Under the pieces are notes generated by a model. The model saw nothing but the letters and a program-made list of their open reading frames with translations, searched no databases and was not told the DNA's origin. From Methanosarcina flavescens (GTDB taxonomy: Archaea; Halobacteriota; Methanosarcinia; Methanosarcinales; Methanosarcinaceae), in NCBI RefSeq assembly GCF_001304615.2, contig NZ_CP032683.1:558001-622000 (forward strand): a stretch of 64,000 nt of DNA, read 5' to 3'. Shown here piece by piece: positions 16,599 to 25,515 of this stretch (position 1 is the first letter of the stretch; every line of letters starts with the position of its first letter). A program made the translations under genes and the position numbers.

Positions 16599-17696
16599 TT
16601 AAAGATCTCGTCTTTTCAATGCATAGAAAGATAAAAGCCCTATAAGCGCTATAAATGACCCAAATCCCGAAATTTCAGTGGGAGTAGACTGTGAGCCGGA
16701 TAATGCCCCTTCGTTAACTTTTATTGGTAGATTGAGTGTGTAATACTCTGCATTTTCAGGATCATCTACAAAATAGTAGATTACTTTGCCAGTGACATCA
16801 AAGTTTCCTACCTGATTGGATTTAATCCTTACTTCAATATCTTTTCCCTGTCCAGGCTCAAGTTCATAAGTAGTTGTATACTGACCAGCTCCAGACAGAA
16901 CAAACTCAGAGGATGTTACACTCATTCCCGAAGGTGGAAGAAGGATTACCTGGACGTGCATTGTCGGTTTTGTGATCAAATTTACAGCAGAAAGTTTGAG
17001 TAAAATATCTTCTCCCAAGGTAACATCTGTCTTTTCGCCATACAATTGCACGCTAGCAGAGAATTCCCCATTATCTGTGGGTTCTTTTGTTTGTGGGTAA
17101 ATGGGCTTATCTATAGGTGATTTCGGAAAATCAAAGTTGGGGAGCTCTTTAGTTGAAGGTGATTTCGGAAAATCAAGTTTGGGGAGATCTTTAGTTGAAG
17201 GTGATTTCGGAAAATCAAGTTTGGGGAGATCTTTAGTTGAAGGTGATTTCGGAAAATCAAAGTTGGGGAGCTCTTTAGTTGAAGGTGATTTCGGAAAATC
17301 AAGGTTGGGGAGCTCTTTAGTTGAAGGTGATTTCGGAAAATCAAGTTTGGGGAGATCTTTAGTTGAAGGTGATTTCGGAATATCAAGGTTGGGGAGCTCT
17401 TTAGTTGAAGGTGATTTCGGAAAATCAAGGTTGGGGAGCTCTTTAGTTGAAGGTGATTTCGGACTCCATGTAGGTATATCTGTGGTTTCTGAAGTGTTAG
17501 GATCTATAGTCTCTATATTCCCTAAGGTTCCTGTTTCCGTATAGTCAGATGTTTCTGTTTCGTTGCTGTAATAATCCGAATCTGTTGAATATTCAGATGA
17601 GGCACACGCGCTCATAACACACCCCGTTAAAAAACAGCCTGTTAAGAGATATATAGTTGAAATTTTTAAAACTTTTAGTATACTTCTTTCAGACAT
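16599..17696 (-). CDS. Surface protein with eight 14-residue Pro/Lys/Ser repeats and sorting-type C-terminus
   Basis: The 365-residue protein has an N-terminal export signal with Cys residues (LLTGCFLTGCVMSACASS, about 16-33), a Thr/Ser/Glu-rich segment, eight repeats of the type KSPSTKELPNLDFP (about residues 82-193), a beta-rich domain (about 210-325: GEKTDVTLGEDILLKLSAVN and YTTTYELEPGQGKDIEVRI) and a C-terminus ISGFGSFIALIGLLSFYALKRRDL. That ending, a Gly-Phe-Gly motif followed by a hydrophobic helix and basic residues, resembles archaeosortase (PGF/PEF-CTERM type) signals. It is likely a cell-surface protein with a stalk made of the repeats. The ATG at 17696 follows AAGGTGG. Confidence 0.72.
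   Translation of the reverse strand: MSERSILKVLKISTIYLLTGCFLTGCVMSACASSEYSTDSDYYSNETETSDYTETGTLGNIETIDPNTSETTDIPTWSPKSPSTKELPNLDFPKSPSTKELPNLDIPKSPSTKDLPKLDFPKSPSTKELPNLDFPKSPSTKELPNFDFPKSPSTKDLPKLDFPKSPSTKDLPKLDFPKSPSTKELPNFDFPKSPIDKPIYPQTKEPTDNGEFSASVQLYGEKTDVTLGEDILLKLSAVNLITKPTMHVQVILLPPSGMSVTSSEFVLSGAGQYTTTYELEPGQGKDIEVRIKSNQVGNFDVTGKVIYYFVDDPENAEYYTLNLPIKVNEGALSGSQSTPTEISGFGSFIALIGLLSFYALKRRDL
17116..17451. repeat. 42-bp coding tandem repeat, eight copies
   Basis: Eight units of 42 bp start at 17116, 17158, 17200, 17242, 17284, 17326, 17368 and 17410, with a partial ninth to 17463. They differ at only a few positions, giving E/D, N/K, L/F and F/I variants. The unit is a multiple of three and stop-free in more than one frame, which creates long false frames on both strands. 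Confidence 0.93.
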
Positions 17697-18474
17697 CCTT
17701 CCACCTTATATGAAGCTTTTCAATCATCAAAACATATCTATCGATAACGACTTGATGGAACCAATGGGCTAACAAATAACTGACAAATAATGAAAAACAA
17801 TGTTAACAGTCTTCGAGCCAAGAAGATAGTTATAGGAGTTTGTCTATTTATTTTATAAAAGGCAAATATAATGTATATAGATAAATTATATTGATAAAAT
17901 TTTTGATCTTAACTTTAGCATTAATTTTATTGCAATGTCCTAATATATTAATGCAAAATATTTTCGAGATGAGAAGATCTTCAGATCAAATTAAAAAAGT
18001 ATTATCCTTCGACCCTTAAAGACTAGCTCAAAATTCAAACTACAAACACGATTGGTTAATGGATAATACTAACTTTAAAATCCAAACTTTCATTTTTCCA
18101 GAATCAAGGTATATGTCCACCTTAGAACTGATTATATTCCTAAAACTTACATATCAGGTAAAACTAATCCATTAAAGGTTAACTGTCCCCAAATTATAGA
18201 ATATTTTTTGTTTGATTACAATTCATTTTTGCATATTGCCTAAGTATAGAAACTGATTTCGTTATAAGACATTGCGTTATCTTTTTATTTTCAGCTTAGT
18301 GAAATTTCAGAAATCATCTAAATTTCAATCATGTAAAAATATGCCAGAGTTAAATTATTGAAGAAACTTTTAATTGTGTATAATAAGAAATAAGTTCTCT
18401 TCTCAAAAACTACACCTTTAAATCTCATCCCTCCCTTCTCTATCCCAAGTATAACTTTATTCGGTGATCCCTTT
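17697..18474. other. Long intergenic region, nothing recognised
   Basis: 778 bp of AT-rich DNA between divergent genes, holding the promoters of the repeat-bearing surface protein and the aminopeptidase. No gene or clear repeat is seen. Confidence 0.5.
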
Positions 18475-21318
18475 ATGAAGAACAGGCTTTACAAGTATTA
18501 TCCGGAGGATTTCGGGGAACTTACGGTTGATGTTTTGCATATGGATCTTGTATTTGACGTTTATGATGACAGGACAAATGTGAAATCCATGCTCAGGGTG
18601 AGAACAAAGGATGCCCCTATTGAAAAGCTGGAATTGAACTGCAGAGATCTTGAGATTCGGGCTGTGAGCTGCATACAGTGTGAGGTTTCTTACAGGTACC
18701 GGAAAGATGATGCGATTCTTGAGATTAATTTCAGAGAAGAGATTCCGCCGCATACTGAGGTTGCGATTGTCACGGATACGGTTTGCAGACCAACAAAGCA
18801 TATTCTTGAGGGGCTGTACTATGACGAGACGCCGGCAGGGGCCCCTCCACAGCAGATCACGCAGTGCCAGCAGTGGGGGTTCCAGAGGATTGTGCCGTGC
18901 ATTGATGATATGACTGCAAAATGCACGTATACCACTACCATTATTGCGGATTCGCGGTATACGAACCTGATTACAAATGGGGACGTCGTGGTTGAGAGGC
19001 ATACAATAAAGCCTGGGCGGGACAAGATCGTTTATGACAACTCAGTCACGCCGATGGCACCTTATCTCTTTTTCCTTGGGGTTGGGACTTATGCGACATT
19101 TAAGAGAGAATTCGAGTATCCTGACGGAAGGACTTTCATGCTGGAACTGCTCGTGCCGCCGGCGTCCGAGGCATCCGCTGCCGAAAAAGCACTTGATATT
19201 CTGCACGATGCGGTTATGTGGGTTTACCTTTTCACAGGGCCCGAGCAGTTCGATGAGGAAAAACTGCCTGTCAGGAAGGAGATCTGGGAGCTTGTCCGCA
19301 GGCGGGAGAAGATGAAATATGAAACAAAGCCCGAAACTACGCTGGAAGAACTTGAAATGCTCAGGTACAGGCTTGCCGAGCTTGACGCAACCATCACTCC
19401 CGGGTACAGGTACACAGGCACGGTATACAGGGAAATCGGGATGCAGAACTCGGACTTCGGGGGCATGGAAAATGTCGGGAATACCACAATTACCACAAAT
19501 AAGATAATGCCTTTCCCTCAGATGGTTGACTCTGCTTTTGAATATATGGTAAAGGTAAAGGTGCACGAATATCATCACAACCAGAACGGGTCCGAGGTCA
19601 CGGGAAGAAGCCCGTTTGAGATCTGGCTGAATGAAGCTGTGACCGTGCATGTCGAAGAGCAGTTTCACGCCTTTTTCTTTGGCGAGGATTACCAGAGGCT
19701 TGATAGGGTGCTTGAGCTGCTTGCGCCTGTGTCTGGGACATTTGCCCTGGATTCTGGAGCGGCTTCCATGCCGATCATTCCTGAAGGCTTCAACGACCCT
19801 AACGACTTGATTACCGCAGTTACTTATGTAAAAGCCCCAGAATATGTGCGGATGGTTGAAACCCTTATAGGAAAGGATACATTTGTCAGAGGTCTTGACA
19901 GGTACTTTAAAAAGTTCCAGCACTCCAATGCAAGCACTCAGGACTGGATCGAAGCTATGGAAGAAGAAAGCGGGCAGCCTTTAAAGGAAATGTCCGAGAC
20001 CTGGCTGAGGCAGACAAAGTTTCCTGTAGTCGAGGTTTCAGCCGAATATAACCGGGGTGAGCGGAAATTCAAATTCTTCCTCAAACAGAGGGTCCCCGCC
20101 GGCGCAAAACCCTGGGAATTCCCGTTCAGGGCAGCCCTTGTGGACGAAAACGGGAATGACCTTGCTGAGATCCTCGAACGAGTAAGCGGGGAAACTGCCG
20201 AGCTTACAATTGAGAATGTGGATATGCCAGCCTTCCTTTCCCTTAACAGGGGCTATTCTTTCTACGGGAAGCTCATATACAGGGCGAGCCAGGACGAACT
20301 TCTGATGCAGGTTAGAAAGGATAGGGATACCATAGGCAGATTTATGGCTTTTTACACCCTGGTTGACAGAGAAAAGCTCAGGTTACTTAAGAATCCAAGA
20401 TCGAGACCCTCTGAGGAATTTATCGAGCTATACTACAGGCTCCTGAATGACCGGCAGCTTCTTGAAAAAGCCGGTGGACAGTTCCTGACCATTTTTGAAT
20501 CCGTAGAAGATGAAGAATTTGCCCACAGGTATCAGGCACTTTATGATGTAAAGCAATCCCTTCTGAAAGCAATTGCCTGGAAGTACAAGAACTCCGTGAT
20601 TTCAGCCTACCGTTACTTTGAAAGTGGCTCAACTCCCATGGATTCTACGCTTGAAGAGACCGCCAGGGCAATCAAATACAGGCAGGCTAAAAATATCTGT
20701 CTTAGCATCCTTGCAACTCTTGATACTCCGGATATTCATGCCATGATAAAGCAGCAGTTTGAAACTGCAACCTGTGCAACGGACCGGCTGAGCGCATTCT
20801 CTGCGTACATGGACAGTTCGGCACCTGACAAGGTTGAGATACTGAGAGCCTTTGAAGCAGAATCAAAGAAAAATCTTGTTGCCTGGGAAACTTTCCTTTC
20901 CGCAATAGGAAGCAACAGTAGCATTGACGCCGTGGAGCTCGTAAGGGAAATGGAAAGGTCAGATGCTTTCAGGATAGAGCAGGCAAATGATCAGCGAGCC
21001 CTTTACGGCAGCTTTGCCCGTAACCGGAAAAAATCACTCCAGACCGAAGAAGGCAGGGCTCTCTTTGCAGAGATCCTTAGAAAGCTTGCTCCTGTAAACG
21101 AGTACACTACAGTCAACCTGCTCAATGCCTTTGCAAACATAGACCTGATGGAAACAAAATACCATATTCCACTGGTAAAAATTCTGGCAGACCTCCTCGG
21201 AGAACTTGATCCCCAAAAATATCCGAGCGTGTACAATAGAATCCGAAAACTCCTGCTCGGAGCTCCGAAAGCTGTAAAAACCTACAATATAGAGCACGGA
21301 GAAATTCCGGGTCTGTAA
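18475..21318 (+). CDS. M1 family zinc aminopeptidase (PepN-like)
   Basis: The 947-residue protein removes N-terminal amino acids from peptides. The zinc site is HEYHH at residues 364-368 followed after 18 residues by Glu387 (HExxH-x18-E), and the exopeptidase motif is present as GGMENVGNTT about 35 residues earlier. The N-terminal beta domain, the thermolysin-like centre and a long helical C-terminal domain (from about 620) give the usual M1 layout and length. There is no signal peptide, so it is cytosolic and probably trims peptides released by the proteasome. The ATG at 18475 follows GGTGATC. It is alone in its unit, followed by tandem repeats and a terminator hairpin. Confidence 0.9.
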   Translation: MKNRLYKYYPEDFGELTVDVLHMDLVFDVYDDRTNVKSMLRVRTKDAPIEKLELNCRDLEIRAVSCIQCEVSYRYRKDDAILEINFREEIPPHTEVAIVTDTVCRPTKHILEGLYYDETPAGAPPQQITQCQQWGFQRIVPCIDDMTAKCTYTTTIIADSRYTNLITNGDVVVERHTIKPGRDKIVYDNSVTPMAPYLFFLGVGTYATFKREFEYPDGRTFMLELLVPPASEASAAEKALDILHDAVMWVYLFTGPEQFDEEKLPVRKEIWELVRRREKMKYETKPETTLEELEMLRYRLAELDATITPGYRYTGTVYREIGMQNSDFGGMENVGNTTITTNKIMPFPQMVDSAFEYMVKVKVHEYHHNQNGSEVTGRSPFEIWLNEAVTVHVEEQFHAFFFGEDYQRLDRVLELLAPVSGTFALDSGAASMPIIPEGFNDPNDLITAVTYVKAPEYVRMVETLIGKDTFVRGLDRYFKKFQHSNASTQDWIEAMEEESGQPLKEMSETWLRQTKFPVVEVSAEYNRGERKFKFFLKQRVPAGAKPWEFPFRAALVDENGNDLAEILERVSGETAELTIENVDMPAFLSLNRGYSFYGKLIYRASQDELLMQVRKDRDTIGRFMAFYTLVDREKLRLLKNPRSRPSEEFIELYYRLLNDRQLLEKAGGQFLTIFESVEDEEFAHRYQALYDVKQSLLKAIAWKYKNSVISAYRYFESGSTPMDSTLEETARAIKYRQAKNICLSILATLDTPDIHAMIKQQFETATCATDRLSAFSAYMDSSAPDKVEILRAFEAESKKNLVAWETFLSAIGSNSSIDAVELVREMERSDAFRIEQANDQRALYGSFARNRKKSLQTEEGRALFAEILRKLAPVNEYTTVNLLNAFANIDLMETKYHIPLVKILADLLGELDPQKYPSVYNRIRKLLLGAPKAVKTYNIEHGEIPGL

Positions 21319-21330
21319 CCAGAGATTAAT

Positions 21331-21414
21331 AAGAAAGAGGAACTATACTGGACTTATTAAGATAGAGTAATTATAATGGACTTGTTAAGAAAGAGTAACT
21401 ATACTGCACCTGCT
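21331..21414. repeat. 28-bp tandem repeat, three copies, 3' of the aminopeptidase gene
   Basis: Three 28-bp units occupy 21331-21358, 21359-21386 and 21387-21414, each starting AAGAxAGAG and holding a TATAxTG core. They lie between the stop codon and a terminator-like hairpin, so would be transcribed as 3' UTR. Confidence 0.75.
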
Positions 21415-21415
21415 C

Positions 21416-21445
21416 GCTCCGGAGATAAATCCGGAGCAAGTTTTT
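21416..21445 (+). terminator. Hairpin plus T-run
   Basis: GCTCCGGA (21416-21423) pairs with TCCGGAGC (21430-21437), followed by AAGTTTTT. It probably ends the aminopeptidase transcript. Confidence 0.6.
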
Positions 21446-21729
21446 ATCGAATCCTAGTTAAATTTTCAAGTTTTTCTAATTATTAATACTCAAACACTAT
21501 TTTGCAGTCAGGAAAATGGTGACTTTAGTACCATGATTATGCAAAATGCTTAATGTAGGGTATAAGCTAACCCTCTTTTTATTACTTCGGGAATGCGGAG
21601 GGTTACGAGCATCCTCCCCATCAGGTCAAGAGTAAGTAAATCTGGATTATTCTTTTTGTTCGTTTTACAACTAAATTCGACAGCATTGGTCTTTATATCA
21701 CCTTATCTGTACTGTAACATGGGGAGTGT

Positions 21730-24264
21730 ATGACAGATTTATCGAAATGGTGGGCTGGCTCAATTTCAGATCTTGTAAATTTTTACAAGACTGACATAAG
21801 AACTGGTCTCTCAGAAAAGCAGGTTCAAAAAAATGCTGAGAGATTTGGTAAAAATACATTTGCCGAACTCAAACCTGCCAGTGCTTTTTTTCTTCTTATT
21901 GAAGGAATGAAATCGCCCATGATGCTGCTGCTTCTTTCTATAGCCGCCCTCTCCTTTATATTCTCCAGGTTTTTAGAAGCCGCTGTAATGGTTTTTGTCG
22001 TCATAGCTTACATTCTCATAGAATTGATTAATAAAGCAAGAACTGATCGTGCTCTCAAACAGCTAAAAGCACTGGCACAGCCAACATCAACCGTTATCAG
22101 AGCAGGAAATAAACTGGAGATTGCATCATCTGAGCTTGTAGCTGGGGATCTGATTGTCTTATCCCCAGGAGTTCGTGTTCCTGCTGATGGTCGAATTATT
22201 GAAAGCAAAGGCCTGGTTGTTGATGAATCCACGCTAACAGGTGAATCAACTCCATTGAGGAAAGATACTGAATCTGAGGTTCCGGAAGAAGCGCCACTTA
22301 CAGAGAGAACTAACTCCGTATTTTCAGGCACTATCGTCCTTGACGGTGAAGGAACTGTACTTGTTACTGCTGTTGGAGAGAAAAGTGAATTTGGCAAAAT
22401 CGCAAGAGAAGTGCAGATAACAGAAAAAGAAAACACCTATCTCCAAATTGCCATGATAAATCTGGCAAAAATGCTAGCAGTTGTTGCAGTTGCAGTTAGT
22501 CTTATTATACCTGGCATAGGAGTATTGAGAGGTCAGGATTTTCAGCAAATGGTAATTACCTGGTTAGCTTTGACATTCCTGATGGTCCCAGGGCAACCTC
22601 CAATTATAATTACAATGGCACTTGCACTGGCTTCCTTTGAACTTGCAAAAGAAAACGTTATAACAAAACGTTTGAGAGGCACGGAAACACTTGGTTTTGT
22701 AACTGTGGTCGTAACAGATAAAACAGGGACAGTTACAGAAAATAAAATATGCCTTAAGAAATTTATTTCTGCTGAAGGAGATAAATTAGAACTATCACTA
22801 GAGCAATCTGACGTGAGAGAAAAAATACTTCTGTCGCTTCCAGAACATTCAAAAGACCCAACAGACGAAGCAGTTCTGGAAGCACTTGGAAAGATTCAGG
22901 GTAAAAAATTCCCTCCCGACATATTCACTGGTTTTGCCAAGGGCCAGCCCTGGCGTGTACTTGTATACAAAAAAGATAATGGCTTTCTCCACGCAATAGC
23001 AGGAAAACCTGAGATACTTATTAACAGCTCAAACCTTTCCGAAAGAGAAAAGGAAAAATTGCTTGAGATTTTAGAAAAAGAAACTGCTGCTGGCGAACGT
23101 GTAGTTGCTTATGCTGTGCGTATTTTAGATAAACCAGAAACTGACAAGCTAAAAGATCTTGATTTCGTTGCTCTTGCAGTATTGACAGATCCAATCCGGG
23201 AAGGCGTGAAAGAAGCCATAGCTTCGCTTGAGATGGCTGGAGTAAAAACGGTTATTGTTACCGGAGATCACCCCGGTACTGCTAAAGCAATCGCAGAAAA
23301 AATAGGATTAAGAGGAGAAGTAGTAACTGGCGATCAGATCGAGAGCCTGGAAGACGAAGAGCTTGTGGAGGTGGTAAAGAAAACTGGAGTATTTGCACGA
23401 GTTGCTCCACTCCAGAAGCTTCGGCTGATAAAGGCCTTACAGGCCAATGGGGAAAAAGTTGCTATGATTGGGGACGGCATAAATGATGCCGCCGCAATAA
23501 AATCAGCTAATGTGGGCATAGCGATGGGAAAAGTAGGTACTGACCTGGCAAAAGAAAGTGCCGATCTTGTATTAACTGATGACAATTATATTCACATTCC
23601 AGATGCAATAGCAAACGGCAGGAAATCCCTGGACAATTTCCAGAAAGGGATTACATATTATCTTACTGCTAAAGCAATACTGCTTTCAATTTTCCTGATT
23701 CCTCTAATACTTGGAATTCCTTTTCCTCTTAATCCAATTCATATAATTATAGTTGAGCTGCTGATGGATCTTGCTTCTTCAACTATATTTGTTACTGAGC
23801 AGAAAGAACCTGATTTATTACAACGTATGCCAGAAAATATTCAAGAGCATTTGAAATCAACCATATTGAAGAAAATATTTGTAAATGGTATCGGACTGGC
23901 ATCAGGAATAACTGTTCTTTATATTTTTTTATATTACCATACAGGTGACCTTGTCCTTGCACAGACTGCAGCGTTCTCAACCTGGTTACTTGGACATATC
24001 TGCCTTGCACTAAATATGAAGCAAAGGCAGCTTCCTCTCCTGAAACAGGGTATTTTTTCAAATCGTTTTGCGTCATTATGGCTTGCCGGAATGATTGTGC
24101 TTACCAAAGCAATGACAAATATCCCCACGTTTTTCCCTTATTTGAAGACTACCTTTCTTCCTCTATGGGTGTGGGAAATTATTCTGATTGTGGTAATAGT
24201 CACTACTTTCTGGATAGAGATTAGGAAAATTTTCAGATTTTACATTGCAAAAACGAATTTTTAA
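21730..24264 (+). CDS. Cation-translocating P-type ATPase with atypical ion-site motifs
   Basis: The 844-residue membrane protein has the P-type layout: N-terminal cation-ATPase domain, M1-M2 (about 55-95), actuator domain with TGES, phosphorylation site DKTGT (Asp330), GDGINDAAAIK hinge and about six C-terminal helices. It resembles type II/III pumps. The M4 motif that is PEGLP in calcium pumps is VPGQPP here (residues 286-291), lacking the ion-binding Glu. The M6 motif NxxTD appears as ELLMD, keeping only the Asp, and the M5 Asn/Glu positions look like Lys/Leu. The ion therefore cannot be named; protons or another cation are possible. The nucleotide-binding domain is short. ATG 21730 follows GGGGAG. 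Confidence 0.85.
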   Translation: MTDLSKWWAGSISDLVNFYKTDIRTGLSEKQVQKNAERFGKNTFAELKPASAFFLLIEGMKSPMMLLLLSIAALSFIFSRFLEAAVMVFVVIAYILIELINKARTDRALKQLKALAQPTSTVIRAGNKLEIASSELVAGDLIVLSPGVRVPADGRIIESKGLVVDESTLTGESTPLRKDTESEVPEEAPLTERTNSVFSGTIVLDGEGTVLVTAVGEKSEFGKIAREVQITEKENTYLQIAMINLAKMLAVVAVAVSLIIPGIGVLRGQDFQQMVITWLALTFLMVPGQPPIIITMALALASFELAKENVITKRLRGTETLGFVTVVVTDKTGTVTENKICLKKFISAEGDKLELSLEQSDVREKILLSLPEHSKDPTDEAVLEALGKIQGKKFPPDIFTGFAKGQPWRVLVYKKDNGFLHAIAGKPEILINSSNLSEREKEKLLEILEKETAAGERVVAYAVRILDKPETDKLKDLDFVALAVLTDPIREGVKEAIASLEMAGVKTVIVTGDHPGTAKAIAEKIGLRGEVVTGDQIESLEDEELVEVVKKTGVFARVAPLQKLRLIKALQANGEKVAMIGDGINDAAAIKSANVGIAMGKVGTDLAKESADLVLTDDNYIHIPDAIANGRKSLDNFQKGITYYLTAKAILLSIFLIPLILGIPFPLNPIHIIIVELLMDLASSTIFVTEQKEPDLLQRMPENIQEHLKSTILKKIFVNGIGLASGITVLYIFLYYHTGDLVLAQTAAFSTWLLGHICLALNMKQRQLPLLKQGIFSNRFASLWLAGMIVLTKAMTNIPTFFPYLKTTFLPLWVWEIILIVVIVTTFWIEIRKIFRFYIAKTNF

Positions 24265-24267
24265 CGT

Positions 24268-24426
24268 AACAAAATTCATAGAATAATCTTTGAAGCTAAA
24301 CCTTTTGAGATAAAGCAAATATTATATCAGGATCATACTGAAACACGTGAAATAAAAACTGGCTGGGGAGATTTTCCGAAACATATTATGCAATGGACTA
24401 AAAGTCTTGGTTTTAAGAAGTCTTAA
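24268..24426 (+). pseudogene. Possible gene fragment (C-terminal 52 codons)
   Basis: An open frame without a start codon runs from just after the ATPase stop to TAA at 24424-24426. It reads as ordinary protein (FEAKPFEIKQILYQDHTETR, then GWGDFPKHIMQWTKSLGFKK) rather than AT-rich noise. No family is recognised. It may be the tail of a deleted gene. Confidence 0.3.
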
Positions 24427-24487
24427 TTTTTAAGACATCATCTATTTAGGGAGTTTGTTGTGGGGCTGGAATTTTGGAAGGGGAAGT

Positions 24488-24844
24488 ATGGTAGTGGAAT
24501 TTCTTGTCTTAGTTCTGGAGATCTTTGTGCAGTACTTCGAGATTGTTAGCGCGCTCATTATAATATATGGGGGACTAAGGACTATGTATAAAATCTTATA
24601 TATAGAAGTTTTTAAAAGACCTGGAAGTTACCAGAGAGTAAGGCGAGAATTTACAGACAGGATAATCCTGGGACTCGAGCTCCTGATTATTGCAGATTTG
24701 CTTGAAACCCTTAGAAGGCACTCATTAGAAGATCTCCTGCTGGTAGGGGCTGTTGTATTAGTTCGGATCCTTCTTAGCCATTTTCTCAGTAGAGAGGAAG
24801 AGAATATAACTTTGATTGAAGATGAACCTTCAGAAGTAGTGTGA
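24488..24844 (+). CDS. DUF1622 membrane protein, copy 1
   Basis: The 118-residue protein has three hydrophobic segments (about 4-35, 60-80, 85-103) and the DUF1622 pattern: IVSALIIIYGGLRTMYKIL, then LGLELLIIADLLETL and VGAVVLVRILLSHFLSREEE. The ATG at 24488 has GGAAGGGGA upstream; an earlier in-frame start at 24455 would add 11 unlike residues. Ten bases separate it from a second copy. Function is unknown; the family is usually a small inner-membrane protein. It follows the P-type ATPase on the same strand after 220 bp. Confidence 0.8.
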   Translation: MVVEFLVLVLEIFVQYFEIVSALIIIYGGLRTMYKILYIEVFKRPGSYQRVRREFTDRIILGLELLIIADLLETLRRHSLEDLLLVGAVVLVRILLSHFLSREEENITLIEDEPSEVV

Positions 24845-24854
24845 GAGGTACAAG

Positions 24855-25190
24855 ATGGTCTCAGAATATATAGAGACATTCCTTCTGGTCTTCGAATTGC
24901 TCTTTGAAGCAGTAGGCACAGCTATTATAATCTACGGAGGTCTAAAAGCAACATTTCAGCTTTTCCTCCGTGAAGTGTTAAAAAGACCCTACAATCTGGA
25001 AAAGGTCAGAAAAGGGCTTACAAAAAAAGTACTTTTTGGGCTTGAGTTTTATATTGTAGTTGCCATCCTTGGAACTTTGAGAGACCCCTCCAGTGAGGAG
25101 CTTTTACTTCTGGGTGGTGTCGTCCTTATCAGAACCGTGCTTGGTTACTTTTTGAGCAAAGAAATCAAAGAATATAAACTTGAAGAATAA
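24855..25190 (+). CDS. DUF1622 membrane protein, copy 2
   Basis: The 111-residue protein is a paralog of the preceding gene, sharing AVGTAIIIYGGLKATFQLF, FGLEFYIVVAILGTL and LGGVVLIRTVLGYFLSKE. The ATG at 24855 follows GAGAGGT. The arrangement as a tight pair suggests the two form a hetero-oligomer, which is inference. The tail is charged. Confidence 0.8.
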   Translation: MVSEYIETFLLVFELLFEAVGTAIIIYGGLKATFQLFLREVLKRPYNLEKVRKGLTKKVLFGLEFYIVVAILGTLRDPSSEELLLLGGVVLIRTVLGYFLSKEIKEYKLEE

Positions 25191-25515
25191 TACGGGACTA
25201 TCTACTTTTGTAGCAGATCTGTTACGAAAATTGTCTTTTGAATTAACTTCTAATACTGCCCTTAAAGCTTGAATTTCTACATAAAAATTATATTTTATAG
25301 TACGTTGTAGACCCAGAAACAGTACAATTTAAAAACAAGTAGTGTGTTAAGGATACAAAATATTATTAAACTCTAATATTATACTAATCCGAAATCCAGA
25401 CTATACTTACACAGATTATAACTATATTGATTTAGTCAAAGGCTGTTCCAGCCCAAAACGGCTAACATGCAGCCCGATATTGAAATAATTCAAAATTACC
25501 AACAGGAGCAATTTA
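25191..25515. other. Intergenic region upstream of thrC
   Basis: 325 bp, AT-rich, no gene. It must hold the thrC-leuS promoter; the AGGAG ribosome site of thrC lies at 25504-25508. Confidence 0.5.

Noticed and set aside
17101-17544. A 147-codon forward-strand frame with repeated GDFGKSSLGRSLVE text
   Set aside because: It is the complement of the 42-bp repeat in the reverse-strand surface protein. The repeat length is a multiple of three and free of stops in more than one frame; the reverse frame has the signal peptide, conserved domain and ribosome site.
19042-19923. 293-codon reverse frame within the aminopeptidase gene
   Set aside because: Shadow of the M1 peptidase, whose zinc motif lies inside the same DNA.
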